A stretch of DNA of 64,000 nucleotides. Source: Desmodesmus armatus (Eukaryota; Chlorophyta; Chlorophyceae; Sphaeropleales; Scenedesmaceae). Both the position numbers and the translations under genes were made by a program. Positions within the stretch are counted from its first letter, which is position 1. Each line of letters begins with the position of its first letter. The stretch lies in the NCBI GenBank assembly GCA_007449985.2, contig VIIQ02000093.1, positions 248,001 to 312,000 on the forward strand, read 5' to 3'. Below, piece after piece: positions 23,203-34,260 of this stretch. The notes under the pieces were generated by a model. It ran no database searches, was not told where the DNA came from, and worked only from the letters and a program-made list of their open reading frames with translations.

Positions 23203-25941
23203 TTAATGCTGCTCAGGCTCAGCCCCTTCCTCAACTTGCTGCTGCTGCTCCTCCACTTTGGGTGACTCTGGCATGGGTGGATCCACCCCGTCATCCTCAG
23301 GCACATACTCAACACACACATCCCACCTGCACGACACGTGACAGCACACAGCGCGGGACAAGTTGTTGACCGTGGCACTCACTGCTGCGTTGCAGCCACA
23401 GCCCAGGCCTAGGCTGCAACCTGGGTTCACAGACAGGCTCCAGGTTCACAAAGATGCACAGCCGCCTGGCAACGCCCTGAACGTCCCCCCCCCACCTTAC
23501 AGCCCTGTCCACACCTTGTCCCCGTCCCCATCCCCATCACACAATGTCCATGCATGTCCAGCACACACACCTGCTGCCCTTCCCACAACTGCCCATGAGG
23601 GCCCCCATCTCTATTCAACTGCTTCGAGCAGCTCCCGTTCTAAGGAGAAAATGGACCCTAACCCCTCAGCACCACCCAGTGATTGGCTATGCCATAGCTT
23701 TGGTGGAGATGCATCTACCGGGGTACTCATCACCCCAGCAACCACCTACCTGCTGCCTGGTGCTGCTGCGCTGACATACTTGACAAACTTCATCAGCCCT
23801 GCATCCCGCATCAACAGGCTCAGGCAGTTTGACACAGCAGGGATGTTGATCACACCGCTGTCATTGCCATCCTGCAGGTGACAGCAGCAGAACCAGCAGC
23901 AGCAGCAGAAGCAGAGACAGGAGGGTAAAGCTACAGGATGGCAACAGCAGCGGGGCTCTACCCACAGGGGTCAAGGTAGTACTTTGTTGAGGTTTTGAGT
24001 GCTCTGCTGCTGGTTGTGCTGCTGGCGAGGCTGTCAAAGGAAGCAAGGGCTCAGCTTGCGGTTCTTGCCTGCCAATGTAGCAACATGCTTGCCTCGCCTG
24101 TAGCTTGTCCCCACCTGCACGAGTTTACTGTGTCTGCTGCTATCATTGCTGACACGCACACGATGACTGTGCACAGAAGTCTACACACAACCAGCTTCCT
24201 AACAGGCCAACCAGACATGTTTGATGCAGCCGAAGTTGAAAACGTCTGGTCATGCATCTGCCCCACCTGTCTGTACACTGCTGCTGCCCCTGACTGCTCC
24301 TCCTCCTCATCTGCAAGCAGGTACGCCTCAAATCCACCAACCTGAGGGACACACAGGCAGGCAGACACTTTTTGAGTGTCACTGATATGGCATTGACTTA
24401 ATGCAAGCTCAACATGCACGCGGTTCATTTCAAAATTCCAGGTCCACACATGACGCTGCCCATATGTCAACTTTTGACTGTCCCACCATACATACTGCCA
24501 GTTCGACTTTGCCACCTCCAGCTGCACATCCAGGGCGGAGGGCTCTCACTTGCATGACTGCATGACTGCATCCAGTGGAGTTTCCAAATTCCATGGTGTT
24601 TTATGCACAAGAGCAAAGGCATATACCATCAATACTTGGAAGGCCGACTCCTACTTCAGCCCCCCCCCCCCCACACACACACCACTACAACAGTGTTTTT
24701 CCCCGCTTTCCTCACCCCCTCCCCCCTCAGCTGAGTGCCTCACCTCCCCCACTGCCCAGTTGTCAGCAGCGTCGGGTGTTGCGTCATCCACAAACGTCAG
24801 CACAGCATCCAGCCTTGGCGACGAGGTGATAATGCCGTAGTGCGCCACTGTGTAGTCAAGACCTGCAGCAAACACATATACACCAGCGTCCTCAGATGGC
24901 GGCTTCAAACGTTTGCGTGCAGCAACACACTCCACGCACTTCATGGTGGTGCGATCGTCCTTGAGCCATGTCATCCCACATCCTCACCCAACCTCACGCT
25001 TCACATGCATGCCTGTCTGCCTCACAAGCATACCCGCCCTACCGGGGGCCAGTCCCCCCCCCCCCCCCCCCCCCCCGCGATTCTCTCACCTGCCCTGAAG
25101 CGCCGCACCTCTCCCGCATGCTTCAGTATCTGCACATCCAGCATCGCCCGCAGCAGCCGCGCAAACGCACCAGACTCAAACACCTGGCGCTGAACCGCAC
25201 ACAGCAGGGAGCCAGCAGAGGGGCCAGACAACGGGCCCTCCTCTGAACCAGCAGCAGCAGCACCCTCAGCAGCCTCGGCAGCAGCAGCAGGAGTGCCAGG
25301 CACAGCTGCTGCTGGCTGCCCAGTGAACTGCAGGTAGCGCTGCTTGTGTGGGGGACCGACAGCCTGCCAGTCTGCAGGGGCAGACACACAACCACATGGC
25401 ACAGTACGTAGGAAATGGTGTTAGTACTGTTGACAATAGAGTGTTGAGCGGCACAGGGCCTGTCAAGGCAGAGGCCAGCAGGTAGGAAACAGCCAAGCGT
25501 GAAATGCACCGTATCAAATGCAAGGCAGAGGCTGTTACCAGTGTGCACTACAAGCAATACTCGCAACAGTTGCGTGGCGCTTTCTTTTTGACCTGGGTAG
25601 CCAGATTGATCAAACACAGGTGTCAAGAATCACACCAACCCAAAAGCGCTCTACTGTTGCACCTACCCACCTGGCCCATAGCCGGTCCTGAAGTCCGGTA
25701 GCTTCCCTCCCCCCACCCCCTCAGCCACATCTTGCGCCTTAGCAGCAGCAGCAACAGCAGCAGCAACCTCAGGCTTGAGGAAGGCCTTCAGCTGCACACT
25801 GCCATCAGCCTCCATTGCTGATGAAACCTTGGACCAGTTGTCGGGTTTGAGGTAAGCGGGGTTCAGCCAGGCCCTGAGCAGGGTGAGGTCTGATTCACTG
25901 AGCTCGCCATCTGTGTTGTTGCCTGGAGAGGGGGGGGGGGA

Positions 25942-25976
<35 letters not shown>

Positions 25977-28900
25977 CTTGCTGACGATGCGTTGAGGTAA
26001 GCGGGGTTCAGCCAGGCCCTTAGCAGCGTAAGGTCTGTTTCACTGAGCTCACCATCTGTGTTGTTGCCTGGGGAGCAGCAGCAGCAGCAGCACGGGCACC
26101 ACAACCACCATCTGAGTGATGTTGACAATGGTGGTGTCTCACAAGTCGAAGTCATTGCAGCCCACAACTACGCATTGCACGGAAGCAACACATACACAAA
26201 ACTGCTCAGCCTGCCATAGGATATTGTTGGTGATAATGCCCTCTCATCCCCTGCCTGTGTGCTGCTGGGCCCCCTCCCAACCGGCCAGCTTGCTGCTGCT
26301 GCTGCTGCTGCTGCTTGCCACCCACCCAGTCAGTCCTGGTGTTTCCTGCCACTGCCTCGTCCCTCCCAACATTTGACCACCGCCCCCCTATTCGTCCGCT
26401 GGCCCCCCACCCCCCATGGCCGCCTGCCGTCTGGGACATGTGTTTTGGCACCCACCCTCAAATTCCTGGTGTTCCTGTCTCTGGTCTGCCCCCGCCTTCA
26501 TCTGCAGCTGCTGCAGTGATGCGTTGCTGGAGCCCTCCTGTGGCACATCCCTGTGGTACCAACCACTGATGCTGAAACGGGGCTTGTCAGCAGTCACAAC
26601 CTCCTGCAGGGCGGATGACATGACACACACGTGGCATATAGCGATACTCGCAGGACACGGCACAGCGCAGCATGTTGCATGCGGGCTTGTTGCAGCGACA
26701 TAGGACGGGACAACAAGGTTTTCAGCACAACATCAACCCAGCAGGCAGCATGACAAGCATGTCACGATCACAACACCTCACTCGGTCTGTCAAGCAGAGT
26801 CACCCTCGAACACCCGGCCTCCCTACCTGCACTGAGTGGAAGCTCTTGCCCGGCTGCACCACAAACATGGCCATGCTGTTCCACACGGGAAGGTGGGACA
26901 CAGTGGGGACCACGTCAGGGGTGTGGGGCTGGCCTGTTGACAGTATATGACACGGGGGGTGGGGGGTGGGGGGCAACAGAGGTGGCAAGGAAGGTGTATG
27001 TGTCAACGGGGTGAGGGTGTGACACAGTGGGGATCAGTTTTGTTCCCCACTGCAGCGTTGGAGGTGTGGCGCTGGCTTGGAGAGGGGCGGGGGCAGGACA
27101 TGCATAAGGCTGCTTTCAAGAGGGTGTGAATGGTCAAGGATGTGAGGAGGAAGGGGGGCGGGCAAGGGTGTGTAACAAACAGTGCCACTGGCAGGAGGTC
27201 AACTAAGGAACCTGTTCAGCCGTCTGACACCTGCCCATGCAGTATTTTCCCTTTCACTAAGACATGCACAACACCAAACACCCATTGTACGTCTGATGCT
27301 ACTGCTACTGCTACTACTCCTGCTGGACTGGGTCAGGGCCACGCCTATGCACTCCCCCCCCCCCCTGCCCCCCCCCCCTCCTCACCCTCCACCAGTGGGT
27401 ACAGCTCCAGCGCGCCCCCGTCTTCTGCTGTCCAGGGTTCATCAGGGTCTGTGAGGTATATGATGAAGGACACGGCCCTGGTGCCAATCACGTCATCATG
27501 GTTCAACAGGTGACCACCCTGCAACACCGGCCGGGGGTGGGGTGGGGTGGTGGGGGGGGGGGGGGCAAACTGCATGAACGGCTGGAAGACTTTTCGACTA
27601 CATTTCAGCCCGTGCCCATGTACCTGCTGAGACAGCATGTGTGAGGTACCCTGAGCCATCCCATGCACAGAGGATGTTTTTGACCAGTGAATGACATGTT
27701 CTGTGTGTGGTGCCAAACTGCTGCACCCCTGCTCCTACCTGTGCGTATACATTGCAGGACAGGTCTGTCTTGGTGGACAGGTCTGTCACGCCAGTGATGC
27801 CCTCAACCAGCCTACAGGCACCACGCAAAAACAGCAGCAGCGGCAGCAGATTGGAAACATACACACGCATTCACCCCCACCCATCACAGCAACAACTTGC
27901 GATTCCTTTGACGATGGCATTCAGGTAATAACATGTTGGCTGTACTGGTCAACACTGGCCCATATGCCAGTGTTGATGGCAGCAACCCCCATGTGGGTGA
28001 AATGTGTTATGCCTCACTTCCCCCTCAACTGCGCTAGGGGGGCCTTGACCATGCACCAAAGGCAGCAGTAACAATGCCAGCATGACAAACAGGTGGCTTG
28101 TGCGCTGTCCGTGTCTCACTCACTTCCTGAACTGTGTTGAGTATATTGCGTCCCTCAGTGCCATCAGGTTGGGCAGCTTGGCCGCCTGTTCAGGGTCAAG
28201 GGAGTCCATGTTGGCCAGGTCACCTGAGGACACACAGCAGGGGATAGGAGGGGGGCGGGGACAGGGGGAGTGTGTTAACATACTTACTATGTTGTACATA
28301 CAAACTGTGTTGCAGTAGAACCCGAAAAATGCGAACCATGCCAGCAGTCCTAGTAGGCGCATGTGTGTGGTGGAGGGGAGGGGATGGAGGATTCTGATGC
28401 GAGCCTCTTGAGGATGCATCGGCATGACTGAAGAAATGGGGTTGAAGCATGCAAGGGCATGACTGGTGGAGAGGGGGATCGGCAGAGCAGCTGGGCATCT
28501 ACTGCACGGCGCATGGCCTCATGACTCCAACGCGGACAGAAGGCGACCAACTACACAGCCAGCACCAGCTGTCGTGCCAAGCCTGCCCCCCTGTCACTGA
28601 CCAACTGAAGCAGCGCATTGGGGTGCTTGCCACTGCTGTTGCCACTGCAAACCACTGCTTTGCAGATAGCTGCATGTGTCCCCCCCCCCCCCCCCGGGGT
28701 GCAAGGCACCACCAGAAGGAACGGTGTCAGAATAGTCCAGCAGCAAGCACATGCGCCCTACATGTAAGAATGAAACACATGAACACAGTCAACCTGGTAT
28801 CAGCATAAGAGCATACAGCCTACCTGTCTGGAAGACCTTGAACAGGTCAGTCTCCTTGTATGTTGCTGATATGTTATGGATAACCTCCTCCCGCACAGCA

Positions 28901-29280
28901 CGCAGCACTGTAGGGTCACACAGGTCCTTGATGACAACATGCGTATACGGCTGCGCGTTGTGGAGGTCGTCATGCAGCTGCTTGCGGGACTCATCAGAGA
29001 ACAGGGTCTGCCGGATGACTTTGCTGCTGCTGCTGCTGTTGTCACTGCTGCCGTTAGCTGCAACCTTCTGCTTCTTCATGGCTGGTTCACCCGCTTGTAC
29101 AGTCTTTTCATGCGCCTCCGAACCATTTGCGACCTCTGGAATCACGCAAACAGAACAGCAGCAAGTTGGACACCAGCAGCACAGCAGTAGCTACGTGATC
29201 GATCGCCGACACTGCTGCACGAGTGTCGGAGCGACTAAGGACCTTGAAACAGGCTGTTGTAAGGCCTTACCGTCCGTCAT
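23203..29280 (-). CDS. OGFOD1: OGFOD1/Tpa1-type ribosomal prolyl hydroxylase
   Basis: Thirteen exons, complement(23203..23326, 23750..23871, 24267..24341, 24744..24862, 25090..25371, 25671..25922, 26456..26603, 26827..26933, 27386..27518, 27739..27811, 28124..28223, 28824..29135, 29271..29280), all GT-AG and all in phase, give 618 residues (yeast Tpa1 644, human OGFOD1 542). The N-terminal 2-oxoglutarate/Fe(II) oxygenase domain has the metal triad H172-x-D174 ([11 protein letters not shown]) and H242 (GKSFHSV), and the 2OG-binding R254 ([10 protein letters not shown]). The second, non-catalytic domain (about 295-618) contains [18 protein letters not shown] and a C-terminal [20 protein letters not shown]. 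The family hydroxylates a proline of ribosomal protein uS12 at the decoding centre. A basic KKQK stretch is near residue 25. Exon 1 is only 10 nt, so the start is the least certain part. Poly-Ala/Ser insertions are algal in style. Confidence 0.9.
25922..26067 (-). repeat. partial tandem duplication of OGFOD1 exon 7 acceptor region
   Basis: The acceptor and first 85 or so nt of the exon coding [20 protein letters not shown] occur twice: the functional copy starts at 25922 and a second copy starts at 26067 ([20 protein letters not shown]), 145 bp upstream in the gene. The upstream copy runs into CAG repeats and lacks a donor, so it is probably skipped or competes as an alternative acceptor. Confidence 0.8.
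27949..27976. repeat. perfect 11-bp inverted repeat in an OGFOD1 intron
   Basis: TCAACACTGGC (27949-27959) pairs with GCCAGTGTTGA (27966-27976) across a 6-nt loop, in the intron between exons 3 and 4. It could form a hairpin in the pre-mRNA; no function is evident. Confidence 0.7.
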
Positions 29281-29722
29281 GACAGCTGCTTGCGCCGTAA
29301 ACTGCCGGGTTGCCAAGAGGGGCGTTGCAGTACACGTATCAGTTTTGCCGCACATACAACTGCAGCACAAAGAAGGCAGGCGAAGCAGGGAAGGTCTGGT
29401 TCACAAACCTTTGACGCTGGGGCCGCACTGCAAGCACCGTTGTGGCGTGTTGAGACGCATGTGTTATGTTACATGACAACTGCTACAGCCAGCCCAGCGC
29501 ACACCTTTGCGGGTAACAAGACACCCAGCTGCAGCAGCATGCAAGCCAACTGACTTTCCAAGTGGCATTGACACCTGCCCCAATGGTCCACACAAGGTGC
29601 CATGACCTTCAGCCCTGCCATCATGGCATGCAAGCACGCCATGCAAACTGTGCTGCCCATGTTGCTGAGGATGGGTCAACCAAAGACACGAACCAAACAT
29701 AGACCAGTCCAGATGCACACAC

Positions 29723-29833
29723 CTGCACAAGATCCTCATGCTTGTATATGTCCCCCACCATAATCTCAACTGGGCTGAAAGCAGACAGAGCGGCACGCTG
29801 CAGCAAGGTGCATTGTTGAGCGGCCACCACCAC
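29723..29833 (-). other. candidate coding exon of unknown protein
   Basis: An open 37-codon segment, phase 0 at both ends, is flanked by ATCGCAG at 29834 and CAG|GTGTGT at 29722. It reads SAFSPVEIMVGDIYKHEDLV near its end. In phase it could splice to 29301 (CGGCAG|TTT), adding FTAQAAV directly ahead of the ATG used for OGFOD1. It may therefore be an upstream exon of OGFOD1, or the end of a separate small gene. I do not recognise the sequence. Confidence 0.35.
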
Positions 29834-31388
29834 CTGCGATGGGGACGAGCATCGTGGTGCACAAGCACACATGACATCCTGATACCTACAGATATCACCC
29901 CTGCACCTCGTAAGCACCTCGTAACACCTGTGTGGCCTCACAACGGATGCACACCAAAACCGGATGCTGGCTCATCAACCAACTGCCGGCCGACCCAACA
30001 GTCGCGCATGCACCCGAGTAGCAGCAAGAGGAAACTGCACACACAGACAGTTCAAGCCACATGACTGCATGTGCATGCGACGCACAGGGTCCTTACTGTG
30101 TGACATGCACGGCACCAAGGCTGCGCACGCAAAACCACAACACCTCCTGAACCCCAGCATGCCATCACCAGCTCTGGACCAAAAGCTGCTAAGTATAGAG
30201 ATGCACTGCTGCAACTGCCAGGCCAGCAGCACAACAAGCAGGCGCCACCGGCTCACACCTCAGCTGCGCTGGACACCACCAGCATGCATGCATGCATGCC
30301 GGCACATCAGCACCATGCCTAGCTGCAAGCTGCCTGTGAACTCACAGCACAGCCGGGCCAGCACAACAGGCGGCGGAACCAGTGTCCTGCTCACCCTTGC
30401 AGGACAGCAAGCAACAGCCTCCATGCATGCACATGCCAGCACACCACCCTGGCTCCTAGCTGCACAGTCATGTGCAGCAGGGTACCTTGCCGTGCTTCCA
30501 GCTGACACTGAGACTGCATTGGATTGCACCCCTAAGTGTGTGAGGTGTGGCAAATTGCTGCCTCAGCAGTTAACTCTGCAGGAGAGCCGTACGATTAGAG
30601 GGGCCGCACAGTCACAGCAGCACACCCACAGTGGGAGGCACACCAGGGACGACAGGGGACAAAGGGAACAACAGGGGCCACAACTGTGAGACGTACATAT
30701 CATGTCCAACCTGGCAGACGCTCGCGGGCAACCGCTACAGCTCACACCTGATTGTTCCATCAAGCTCGAGTGCACATGCATGGCTGAGGGCCAGCGGTGC
30801 CACACGCTTTGACGCTCTGGTTGCTGGGCTGACCTGGGCTGACCGCAAGTGGTGCCGTGCAGGTGGGTCACGCTGACCCACAACCACCATGCCTGAAGCA
30901 CCAGCGAAAGCCGCAACACCAACATGCCGTGGCACCATTCTTAGCCAACCCAAACAGCACAGCCTTGGAAAACGGCACAACAGTGACCCAGGCACAGCCG
31001 CAACCTTTGGCAAACGGTGCTGATCCAGGCAGCACAGCCGCACGCGGCCTGGCTGGGCAACAGGGTGGGCCTGGCAACACGCTGCGAAACAACCGCAGCT
31101 AAAGGCTTCTCCATGCGAACACGGCACAGCTGCAACATGCGACACGGCACAGCTGCAAACCTCAGCACAGCCAGGCTTTGAGGAACTGTGCTGGATCAGA
31201 CGGCCACACCACAGGGCTTGTCGCCAGGCGCAAGCTTTTGAGGCCCTTGGATTAGCCTCAACAGGTGCGGTGGGGACGTGTGTCGAGTACAAGAGGTCGC
31301 GTGCAAAGCTGCACTGTGACAACCCCAGCAACAACTCAGGACTTAGGAACATGGCCCGCGATCTCACAGAGCGGGACATGCGGCATCT
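29834..31388. other. intergenic region between OGFOD1 and the zinc-finger gene
   Basis: About 1.5 kb downstream of the zinc-finger stop. Long open frames on both strands (for example 30735-31379 minus) are Cys/His/Arg-rich translations of CAG-type DNA without domain signal. One short minus-strand stretch near 30757-30845 (SHACALELDGTIR) looks exon-like with AG and GT borders, but I cannot link it to other exons. Confidence 0.4.
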
Positions 31389-33593
31389 TTACGCAATCGC
31401 CAGCCCTGCCATGCTTGCTGTGACTGCATGCAGGCCCTGACCAGCGCCAGCTGGCTGGGCCGAACCCCCAGCAGCATCCCCTGTAGCTGCTGCTGTGGGC
31501 CGGCGGCGGCCATAACGCCTTGAGGATCCAGACCCGCCAACAGCAGGGCCTGGACCCGGCCTGCTGTTGCTAGACTCTGCTGCAGGACCGGCACCCCCAC
31601 CCGCTGCTGAGGCCTCCCCAGGGGTAGCAGCTGCTGCTGCTGCAGCTGTGCTAGCCCCGCCACCACCAGACTCGGGAACTGCTGCAGCTTGGGACCCAGC
31701 CTTGGGCCTCCACATCACACGCACCTGCGGCCCTGCTGCAGCAGCATCTGCAGACCCTCTGCCACTGCCACGACCGCGGCCCCTTCCACGCCCCCTGCTG
31801 CCCCTGCTGCCGCGCTCTCCGGATGTGTCAGTCGCCCCAGCCTCAGTCCCAGCCTCAGCAGCAGCTTGTGAGCCTGCTGTGCTGACACTGTGCGGTGCTG
31901 CTGCTGGTGTGCCAGCCGAGCTGCCAACAGCAGCTGCTGCTGTTGCTTCCTGTGGTGCTGCTGTTGACAATTTGCCCTTGCTCCTCACCCTGCTGCGCCG
32001 CCTGCTGCCGCTGCTGGCAGCAGCAGCCTCCCCATCGCCTACACCGCTGCCTACTGCTGCTGTTGCCTCTCCACCTGCCTCGGCAGCTGCAGCTGCAGTC
32101 CTGGGTGCCCTTCCCTCCCTGCTGCCGCTGGCACCCCGACGCTCCCTGCCCCTGCCCTTGCCCCGCCCCCTGCTGCGCCCGCTTGAACCGCCAGGTGTCG
32201 CCTCACCCTCACCCTCCTCCGCTGCTGCTGCTGTTGATTCAGCCGCAGCATCTGCACCTTGCTGTGGTGCATCCGGCAGCTGCCGGCGCCGCCTGCGCTG
32301 CTGGCCACGCTTGCTGCTCCCTGCCTGGACCTGGGGTCCCTCCTGTGCTGGGGCTCCTGCTGCTGCTGGTGCTGTGCCCTCAGCGCCGTCAGCTGCAGAC
32401 TCTGCTGCTGCTGCTGGGGCACTGGGTGAAGCTGGTAGCATGGGGTGCCCCTCAGAGGAGGCCTCAGAGGCCGCAGCCGCAGGGCGCCTCAGCAGCGTCA
32501 CCTTAGCACCCCGTGCACCTGCGCCGCAAGCAAACCGCAGGCATGCACGATAATTGTGTTGAGTGTGGAACTTCAGTGACTTGATAATTGTGTTGAGTGT
32601 GGAACTTCAGCGACTTGCAGGGGGTGCACCCACACATGGTGACCTGCACAATCAAACGTCTAAGGCAAACACAGGGGTACGGTTGCATCAACTTGCTGCA
32701 GAGCTGGACAACCCAGAAGGGAGCCAGACGGTCATGAGTGACGAGGAAAGAGCCCCAGGGATGAGGTGTGCCTGAAAGGCAAGGTCCAACTTTTCTGGAC
32801 GGTCTCACCCACCTGGTGTGGGCTTCCTGGTAGGCACCCACAGCTCCTGCACAGCATGCTTGGCTGCATTCAAAGCGTCATCAACATGCAGCCCATTGGC
32901 CAGTGCTGGCACACCTGCTGCGCTGCCATCACCCTCTGATGCAGCTGCTGGTGCCTCTGAAACAGCAGGAGCAGCTGCGGTCCCCTTGCTGCCACGACGG
33001 CGGGGGGCCTTGCTGCGCTTGCTGGTGCCTGGTGCTGCAGCTGCATCTGCTGGGGTGGTGTGTGAGCTGTCTTGTCCTGCAGCTGCTGTGCTGTACTCAG
33101 CTGTGTGGCTGTTGCTGTGGTGCTGGCTGGTAGCTTGACCTGCAGCTTTCTTGCCACGGTTGCGTGGCCGCTGCCCTCTGCGCGCTGCCTTCTGACCATC
33201 TGCTGCTGCTGCTGTAGAAGCAGCCTCTGCGTCAGATGCGTCCTCCTCCTCCTCATCGCTCTGTGCCAGATTGTTTGCCTGATGCACAGTCTCCTGCATG
33301 GTGTGGTTCATAGAACCAGACAGAGGTTCACCAGACAGACAGAGCTAAGGAGGAAAGCCGGTCCTGATGGTGTGATGCGCCTCTGGCCCAAGCATGCTGT
33401 CGGTGTGAGGGGCGTGAGGTGGGCCTGATACACTTACCTGGTGAGTTTTGAACTCATCACGTGTGCTCAGGACCTCTCCACACTCAGCACAGAAGAAAAT
33501 GCCAGCTGGTCTGGCCTCATCAGGAGCTGGAGCAGCAGCAGGCACGGTGGCAGACCCACGGCCTTGGGGCACACTCCTGCGCCTTCCCGACAT
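31389..33593 (-). CDS. C2H2 zinc-finger protein with RG-rich tail
   Basis: Exons complement(31389..32518, 32813..33293, 33438..33593) give 588 residues. Exon 1 ends inside a zinc finger, FFCAECGEVLSTRDEFKTHQ, and exon 2 starts ETVH. Joined, they give C-x2-C-x12-H-x4-H, so the intron separates the two zinc-binding histidines and the splice is strongly supported. The rest is low complexity: an acidic patch (SDEEEEDASDAE, about 63-74), basic stretches with KAPRRRGSKG and GQQRRRRRQLP, and Arg-Gly runs (GRSRGRGKGRGRERRG; GSRGSRGRGRGRGRGSGRGS) typical of RNA-binding RGG tails. A single finger plus RGG suggests RNA or nucleic-acid binding, not a sequence-specific DNA factor; this is inference. It is transcribed divergently from XRN from a shared 0.67-kb region. 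Confidence 0.8.
32549..32616. repeat. 34-bp tandem direct repeat in zinc-finger intron 2
   Basis: Two adjacent 34-bp units (32549-32582 and 32583-32616) beginning GATAATTGTGTTGAGTGTGG differ at one base. They lie within the intron just after the acceptor-side exon 3 boundary. Probably a recent slippage or duplication event. Confidence 0.9.
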
Positions 33594-34260
33594 GACTATA
33601 ATCCTTCAGTAATCAGAGAAAGAAGCGACGGTTCGTTCGTCCCGTCATTCCAACTCAGGACATCGCACAGGTGATGTCGTTCTCAGCTCGGATAGGCTTA
33701 TTGCAGCCTCATCACACCGATGGTGTTGTTGTGAACAACGTATGGCAGCTGCGGTGGTCAGCCAGTGCCGTTGTTGCCTCCATGTTTTTAAGCAGTCCTA
33801 AACCATCAGGCTACCTGCCTGCAGCATGCTTTCCGTTTGTTGAGGCCTTGTCGAGGCCCACAAAGCACTGGCCTGTGTATGTAGCCAGACCTTTACTTCA
33901 GCAGCACTGCACTTGATCACCAGCCTACAGTAGCATGACAGCTGACTCTGAACGAGCCCAAGGGCGTTGAAACATGGCGCCTTCAACCGTTCTTTTGCTC
34001 TGAGCAGACTTGCTCCGCGCTGCTGGCTCTGTTCTTGAAGCAATGTGCCTTGAAGCAACATCAACCTAGGACAGCAGAACAGTACTGGGGACGGGGACCT
34101 CATCAGCTTGCCCTTCAGCCTTTTCGTAGCAGCAGTTGTCTTGCTGGTGCACCCGCTTCGGTCAGATTCAGTGTAAGCCAGCAGCAGCAGCAGCAGCAGC
34201 AGCAGCACTCACCCACAGGCACGACCAGTGCAGTGACCAGCCACCAGCCTACCCTCCATC
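33594..34260. promoter_or_regulatory. bidirectional promoter region, zinc-finger gene and XRN
   Basis: These 667 bp lie between two head-to-head start codons (33593 minus, 34261 plus), so the region must hold the promoters and 5' UTRs of both. A run of nine AGC triplets lies at about 34180-34206, in the presumed XRN leader. I see no clear TATA box. Confidence 0.55.

Noticed and set aside
30735..31379. 214-codon minus-strand open frame
   Set aside because: Cys/Ser/Arg-rich, no domain, no splice logic, and the type of frame expected from CAG-rich DNA.
31389..32501. Stand-alone intronless gene starting at ATG 32501
   Set aside because: An acceptor (GGCGCAG) at 32519 joins it in phase to two upstream exons with a zinc finger. 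The ATG is internal.
31567..32553. 328-codon plus-strand open frame opposite the zinc-finger gene
   Set aside because: It is the antisense of GC-rich Ala/Gly/Arg codons. The minus strand has matching splice phases and a zinc finger.
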